NCBI GenBank assembly: GCA_035294465.1
Contig: DATGKW010000074.1
Span: forward strand, 1-33,861
Reading direction: 5' to 3'
From: Paraktedonobacter sp035294465
Lineage (GTDB): Bacteria > Chloroflexota > Ktedonobacteria > Ktedonobacterales > Ktedonobacteraceae
DNA: 33,861 bases
The translations under genes were made by a program, and so were the position numbers. Below the pieces are notes generated by a model. That model saw only the letters and a list, made by a program, of their open reading frames with translations. It was not told the origin of the DNA and ran no database searches. Shown here piece by piece: positions 30,729-33,861 of this stretch; within the stretch, counting starts at the first letter, position 1, and each line of letters begins with the position of its first letter.

Positions 30729-31913
30729 ATGAAAACACCACCTGTTCGCACTATCACATTGGGATTAGAGGACGCGCACCCGCTCACTGCCGCGCAGATT
30801 ACATGGGCTGCGAACATTCTGAAAAAGAGCCGCCAGCGGTTGAACGACGCTGGTTACGAGGTCCAGACTGTGCGCATTTCGACGCGGCCGCTCTTTGACG
30901 ATCTAGCTGGCTGGTCCGCCAACCAGCTTCTCCAGTATACGCGAGAGCTCCAGCAGATGTTGGATGAGACTGGCATAAGCTACTGTTCATTGGGGCCAGC
31001 CCAGGTAGCCCGGCCAGCGTTTCCCCTGGAACGCCTTGATATTATCCCGGACATACTGGCCACGACCGGCGCGTTTAGCCTGACGGTTCAGATGGCAGAT
31101 CGCGAACACGGGCTGCGCGCAGAGGCCGCGCAGCCTATCGCGCGGATTATGCAACGCCTGGCGCATGAGACGCCGGAGGGCTTCGGCAATTTCAACTTCG
31201 CCATGCTTGCCTGTGTTGAACCAGGTGCGCCGTTTTTCCCCGCCGCGTACCATAGCGGCCCGGCCAGCCTCTCGCCTGGTTTGCAAGGGGCGAGCATTGT
31301 GCAAGACGTAGCAAACACATGGCAGGAAGCTGGCAGATCCTGGTCGCCAGCTCTGGCGCGGATTAGCGAATTGGTCAGGAGAGCGCTGGAAGAGCAGGCA
31401 CGTCCGGTGGTTGACCTGGGCAAAGGGCTGGCTGAAGAATATCGCCTGCGGTTCGGAGGAATTGATCTCTCGCCCGCGCCGATGGGTGAAGATAGCATTG
31501 TCACAGCCATGGAGACATTTGGTTATGGGCCGCTAGGCACATCTGGAACGCTCGCGCTGGCAGCAGCGCTCACCACAGCCCTGAAAAGTACTGAACTGCC
31601 TACCTGCGGTTACTGCGGCCTGATGCTGCCAGTACTGGAGGACGCTGCGCTGGGTAGGCGCTGGGAAGAAGGGCGTGTGAGCATCCATGAGTTGCTGCTC
31701 TACTCCACCATCTGCGGTACGGGCCTGGATACTATCCCGCTTCCCGGAGATATCGATGATGTAACAATTGCTCGTCTCCTGCTGGACGTGGCTACGCTCG
31801 CCTGGCGTTTGAACAAGCCGCTTTCAGCTCGTCTCTTTCCGGTTCCGGGCAAACACCCAGGCGAATATACGGCTTTTAGCTCACCTTATCTCACGAATAC
31901 GCTGCTGAGGTAA
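30729..31913 (+). CDS. DUF711 family protein
   Basis: A 394-residue cytoplasmic protein of the DUF711 family, related to UPF0210 and distantly to glycyl-radical-like folds. Family marks are VRTITLGL at the start, FGNFNFAMLACVEPGAPFFPAAYH in the middle, FGGIDLSPAPMGEDSIVTAMET, and the cysteine-bearing TCGYCGLMLPVLEDAALG near residue 296. No biochemical role is established that I know of. The ATG at 30729 has a purine-rich GAGAGATGAG upstream. It is a single-gene unit that converges with the GAF gene, four bases apart. Confidence 0.83.
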   Translation: MKTPPVRTITLGLEDAHPLTAAQITWAANILKKSRQRLNDAGYEVQTVRISTRPLFDDLAGWSANQLLQYTRELQQMLDETGISYCSLGPAQVARPAFPLERLDIIPDILATTGAFSLTVQMADREHGLRAEAAQPIARIMQRLAHETPEGFGNFNFAMLACVEPGAPFFPAAYHSGPASLSPGLQGASIVQDVANTWQEAGRSWSPALARISELVRRALEEQARPVVDLGKGLAEEYRLRFGGIDLSPAPMGEDSIVTAMETFGYGPLGTSGTLALAAALTTALKSTELPTCGYCGLMLPVLEDAALGRRWEEGRVSIHELLLYSTICGTGLDTIPLPGDIDDVTIARLLLDVATLAWRLNKPLSARLFPVPGKHPGEYTAFSSPYLTNTLLR

Positions 31914-31917
31914 ATCT

Positions 31918-32535
31918 CTAGATAGCAGGATCTTCCTGCGCGGGCAGGCTACTCCCCCAGAGCGCGTCCATTACGCCGTCATATGAGCTTTTGAGATTCT
32001 GGTACAGGCTGGCGTTCTCAATCGCCAGAGCTGCCAGACTTGCCAACACTGACAGGAATTGAATATCATCCTCGCAAAAGGTACACGGCTTCTCCTTGGT
32101 ATAGACGCGCATAACGCCTATGGCCCTGCCATGAACCTCCAGAGGCACACAGAGCATGGAGACGATGCCCTCCTTGCGAGCTTGCTCCTGATACTGGAAA
32201 CGTGGATCGACGCTCACATCGGGAATGACCACCGTTTCTCCTCGCAGGGCCTCGCTATCGATCAGACTATGTTCTACATCGACCGGTCCTTTGGCCAGGT
32301 AGCCGCTGCTCAAACCATGGACTGCGCTCAAACGCAGCTGACCTTTATGGGAGTCCAGCAAGCGCAGCACACAGGCTTGAACCTGCATCGCTTCCGTAAT
32401 ACTGATGACCACGCTCTGCAAAACGTCCTCAAGTTCAAGGCTCGAAGAGATCGTCAACGCCGCCTGATACAACGCGGTATAGTAATCCCGGTGCGAACGA
32501 GCCGCTGTCTCACTCGCATGAGTATTGTTCGTCAT
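31918..32535 (-). CDS. GAF domain protein
   Basis: A 205-residue protein that is essentially one GAF domain (about residues 25-185), a small-molecule or signal sensor. Visible features are LEDVLQSVVISITEAMQVQACVLRLLD, then GETVVIPDVSVDPRFQY, MLCVPLEVHGRAIGVMRVYT, and the closing helix FLSVLASLAALAIENASLY. No output domain (kinase, GGDEF, helix-turn-helix) is attached, so it must act through a partner. The ATG at 32535 follows GAGGGGAG; the longer frame from 32592 is less likely. Confidence 0.87.
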   Translation of the reverse strand: MTNNTHASETAARSHRDYYTALYQAALTISSSLELEDVLQSVVISITEAMQVQACVLRLLDSHKGQLRLSAVHGLSSGYLAKGPVDVEHSLIDSEALRGETVVIPDVSVDPRFQYQEQARKEGIVSMLCVPLEVHGRAIGVMRVYTKEKPCTFCEDDIQFLSVLASLAALAIENASLYQNLKSSYDGVMDALWGSSLPAQEDPAI

Positions 32536-32622
32536 CAATATGTCTCCCCTCAGAGTAAACCAGGGCGCAACTAACAGCCCACCAGCACGCACTTCTACAG
32601 GGTAGTTTCCTCATTGCCTAAG

Positions 32623-32652
32623 AGTATATCATGCGGTTTCAGGGGGAATCAA
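32623..32652 (-). promoter_or_regulatory. Promoter of the GAF gene
   Basis: Read on the minus strand: TTGATT (32647-32652), an 18-base spacer, then TATACT (32623-32628). It lies about 85 bases upstream of the start codon at 32535. Confidence 0.55.
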
Positions 32653-32696
32653 AATCTCTGGCTACCTGCTAATCCGATAAGCAGATCAACAGGTGG

Positions 32697-32723
32697 AGAA
32701 AAAATGATAAACAAGCTTTGTTT
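32697..32723 (-). terminator. Possible terminator of the universal stress protein gene
   Basis: On the minus strand, just after the stop codon, AAACAA and TTGTTT (32709-32723 on the plus strand) can pair around a 3-base loop. They are followed by ATCATTTTTT. The stem is AT-rich and weak, but the U-tract is good. Confidence 0.4.
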
Positions 32724-32729
32724 TCCTGC

Positions 32730-33227
32730 TTACACTACCGGGTCCTGGACAACCCAGACGCGGCAGGGCGCATGATTGAGCACAAACGGAACAGTCTTGC
32801 CGAGATCGTCGCGCGTCCCATTCACTTTGTTCTTGTCACGCACCAATCCTAGCATAATCAATGCACAGCCATGATCTTTGGCCTCTTCGACGATTGCCTG
32901 ACCGGCGTCCCGTGCCTGGACAACCTCTGCGACTGCCTCACACCCCGCGTCCTCGGCAATTCCCATGGCTTCGGTGAGCAATTGATCGGCTAGCTCCGAT
33001 TCCCTCTTCAAATTCGCGCCGAGAGCCAGAGTCCGCGGAACTTCAATAATATGGACAAGGTGAACTTTACGTTTGGCACGTTTGGCCATCATACAAGCCA
33101 GGCGCACCAGTTCGTTACCGAGCTTCTTGCCGTCAACTATCACAACGATATCGCCGGTTGAACCCACGCCTGGGGCCACTTTGCTCGCTTCAGTTTCATC
33201 TTTGGGCTTACGCCATAAGTGAACCAT
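32730..33227 (-). CDS. Universal stress protein (UspA family)
   Basis: A 165-residue single-domain Usp protein. The core runs from DIVVIVDGKKLGNELVRLACMMAKRAKRKVHLVHIIEV to the C-terminal nucleotide-binding part ALIMLGLVRDKNKVNGTRDDLGKTVPFVLNHAPCRVWVV. The classic GxxG-x9-G(S/T) loop is altered here (GLVRDKNKVNGTRDDLGKTV), so ATP binding is doubtful. The ATG at 33227 follows AGGAGGAG. It is likely a single-gene unit. Confidence 0.87.
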   Translation of the reverse strand: MVHLWRKPKDETEASKVAPGVGSTGDIVVIVDGKKLGNELVRLACMMAKRAKRKVHLVHIIEVPRTLALGANLKRESELADQLLTEAMGIAEDAGCEAVAEVVQARDAGQAIVEEAKDHGCALIMLGLVRDKNKVNGTRDDLGKTVPFVLNHAPCRVWVVQDPVV

Positions 33228-33559
33228 GAGTTTCTCCTCCTGCAGGAACATGATAAAACAGCATCATCTCTTGCTTACTCCCCTCCAACCTGGCCAAAGA
33301 ATGCCCAATGACCTTTGCCAGATTTCGGATAAAAGAGGAATACAGACTCCATAATTGGATCTACAAAGACGTGTTCCTCACAGGTCACTACAGATTCTAA
33401 CTATGAGAGGGTGGATCGTCAATAGTGCAGCTAATTCGATGTAGAACTCGCGCAAAATAGCCCCGCGAGAGGCTTTACCTGATCCTCTGCGAAGCGACTG
33501 TAGACATGCAAGAACTGAGAAGCGCATGGCGTTCGCTCTCCTGGCACAGCTAGTGGCAA
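33228..33559. other. 332-base stretch without a gene
   Basis: This gap lies between the start of the universal stress protein gene and the stop of clpS. I see no credible coding frame, no strong promoter hexamer pair and no clear terminator hairpin on either strand. It must hold the promoter of the stress-protein gene, but I cannot place it. Confidence 0.5.
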
Positions 33560-33861
33560 CTATTCGGGCTCAATTGTGGCGGTGAGCCCATAGCCCAAAA
33601 GGCGCTCCTGATAATATTCGGCGTTCTCCTTAGGACAGATAACCACTACCGCACTCCCCATGAAATGAGCGGTCAGCATAATCCTGGTCGCTTCTGGCTC
33701 GGTGAGATGACTTATCAAACGCAGCAGGACCGCGACCACATATTCCATCTCGTTGTAGTCATCGTTGAAGAGAATGACTTTATACGGCGGGAAAAGCTCT
33801 GCCCGCCTACGAGTCAATTCTTCGAGCTGCGTCTGAGACAGTGATTGGGCAATCGGTGTGC
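33560..33861 (-). CDS. clpS: ATP-dependent Clp protease adaptor ClpS (5' end beyond window)
   Basis: At least 100 residues are encoded; the frame stays open to the window edge, so the start codon is probably outside. ClpS binds the ClpA/ClpC ATPase and delivers N-degron substrates. The family signature YKVILFNDDYNEMEYVVAVLLRLI is intact, with the N-terminal-residue pocket motif NDD-YNEMEYV. Then come TAHFMGSAVVVICPKENAEYYQERL and a short C-terminus. A TTG at 33817 could start an 85-residue form, but no ribosome binding site supports it. Confidence 0.9.
   Translation of the reverse strand, partial: TPIAQSLSQTQLEELTRRRAELFPPYKVILFNDDYNEMEYVVAVLLRLISHLTEPEATRIMLTAHFMGSAVVVICPKENAEYYQERLLGYGLTATIEPE

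Noticed and set aside
1..33861. CRISPR arrays, tRNA or rRNA genes, transposases and phage genes
   Set aside because: None was seen on reading both strands. The Cas4-like nuclease fold in the Dna2-like protein is not accompanied by any cas gene or repeat array.

Overview
The window looks like a chromosomal segment from a GC-rich bacterium, most likely Chloroflexota of the Ktedonobacteria type. That placement is inferred from the gene mix: a PASTA-less Ser/Thr kinase with an extracellular domain, glcDEF, a short actinobacterial-style MutY, a COG1469 GTP cyclohydrolase, many GTG/TTG starts and strong AGGAGG ribosome binding sites. No rRNA, tRNA, CRISPR array, transposase or phage gene is visible.

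Layout. (1) 89-991 is a SAM methyltransferase. (2) 1113-4550, minus strand, is a compact phenylacetyl-CoA epoxidase-type operon read in the order paaA, paaD (DUF59 part), paaB, paaC, a separate zinc-ribbon gene, and an enoyl-CoA hydratase. It is driven by a near-ideal sigma70 promoter with an overlapping palindrome, and a TetR regulator (4734-5417) is transcribed divergently. (3) 5513-9875, plus strand: an unknown small protein, a MutY-type glycosylase, a PIG-L/LmbE deacetylase, a large palindromic element, and a membrane Ser/Thr kinase. (4) 9995-14837, plus strand: a FolK-GTP cyclohydrolase (COG1469) fusion, rsfS, a small YtxH-like membrane protein, a lamin-tail-domain surface protein, and a GH4 glycosidase. 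(5) 14874-18705, minus strand: a MerR regulator, an ABC ATPase with an N-terminal membrane/PH-like module, and an ABC-2 type permease, expressed from a promoter with the 20-bp spacer typical of MerR control. (6) 18943-24536, plus strand: glcD, glcE, an RlmM/FtsJ-like 2'-O-methyltransferase and glcF, a glycolate-oxidase-type operon. (7) 24557-30455: an aldo/keto reductase (-), a GNAT acetyltransferase (+), then a minus-strand operon of a Dna2-like nuclease-helicase followed by ribokinase. (8) 30729-33861: a DUF711 protein (+), a GAF protein, a universal stress protein, and ClpS cut by the window end (all -).

The most notable items are the FolK-COG1469 fusion, the bacterial Dna2-like protein with an intact Fe-S nuclease signature, the split PaaD inside an otherwise tight paa operon, the PH-like/ABC ATPase fusion with its MerR-type promoter, and a 72-bp palindromic element between the deacetylase and kinase genes. 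Protein family calls come from reading motifs by eye; no database search was run.
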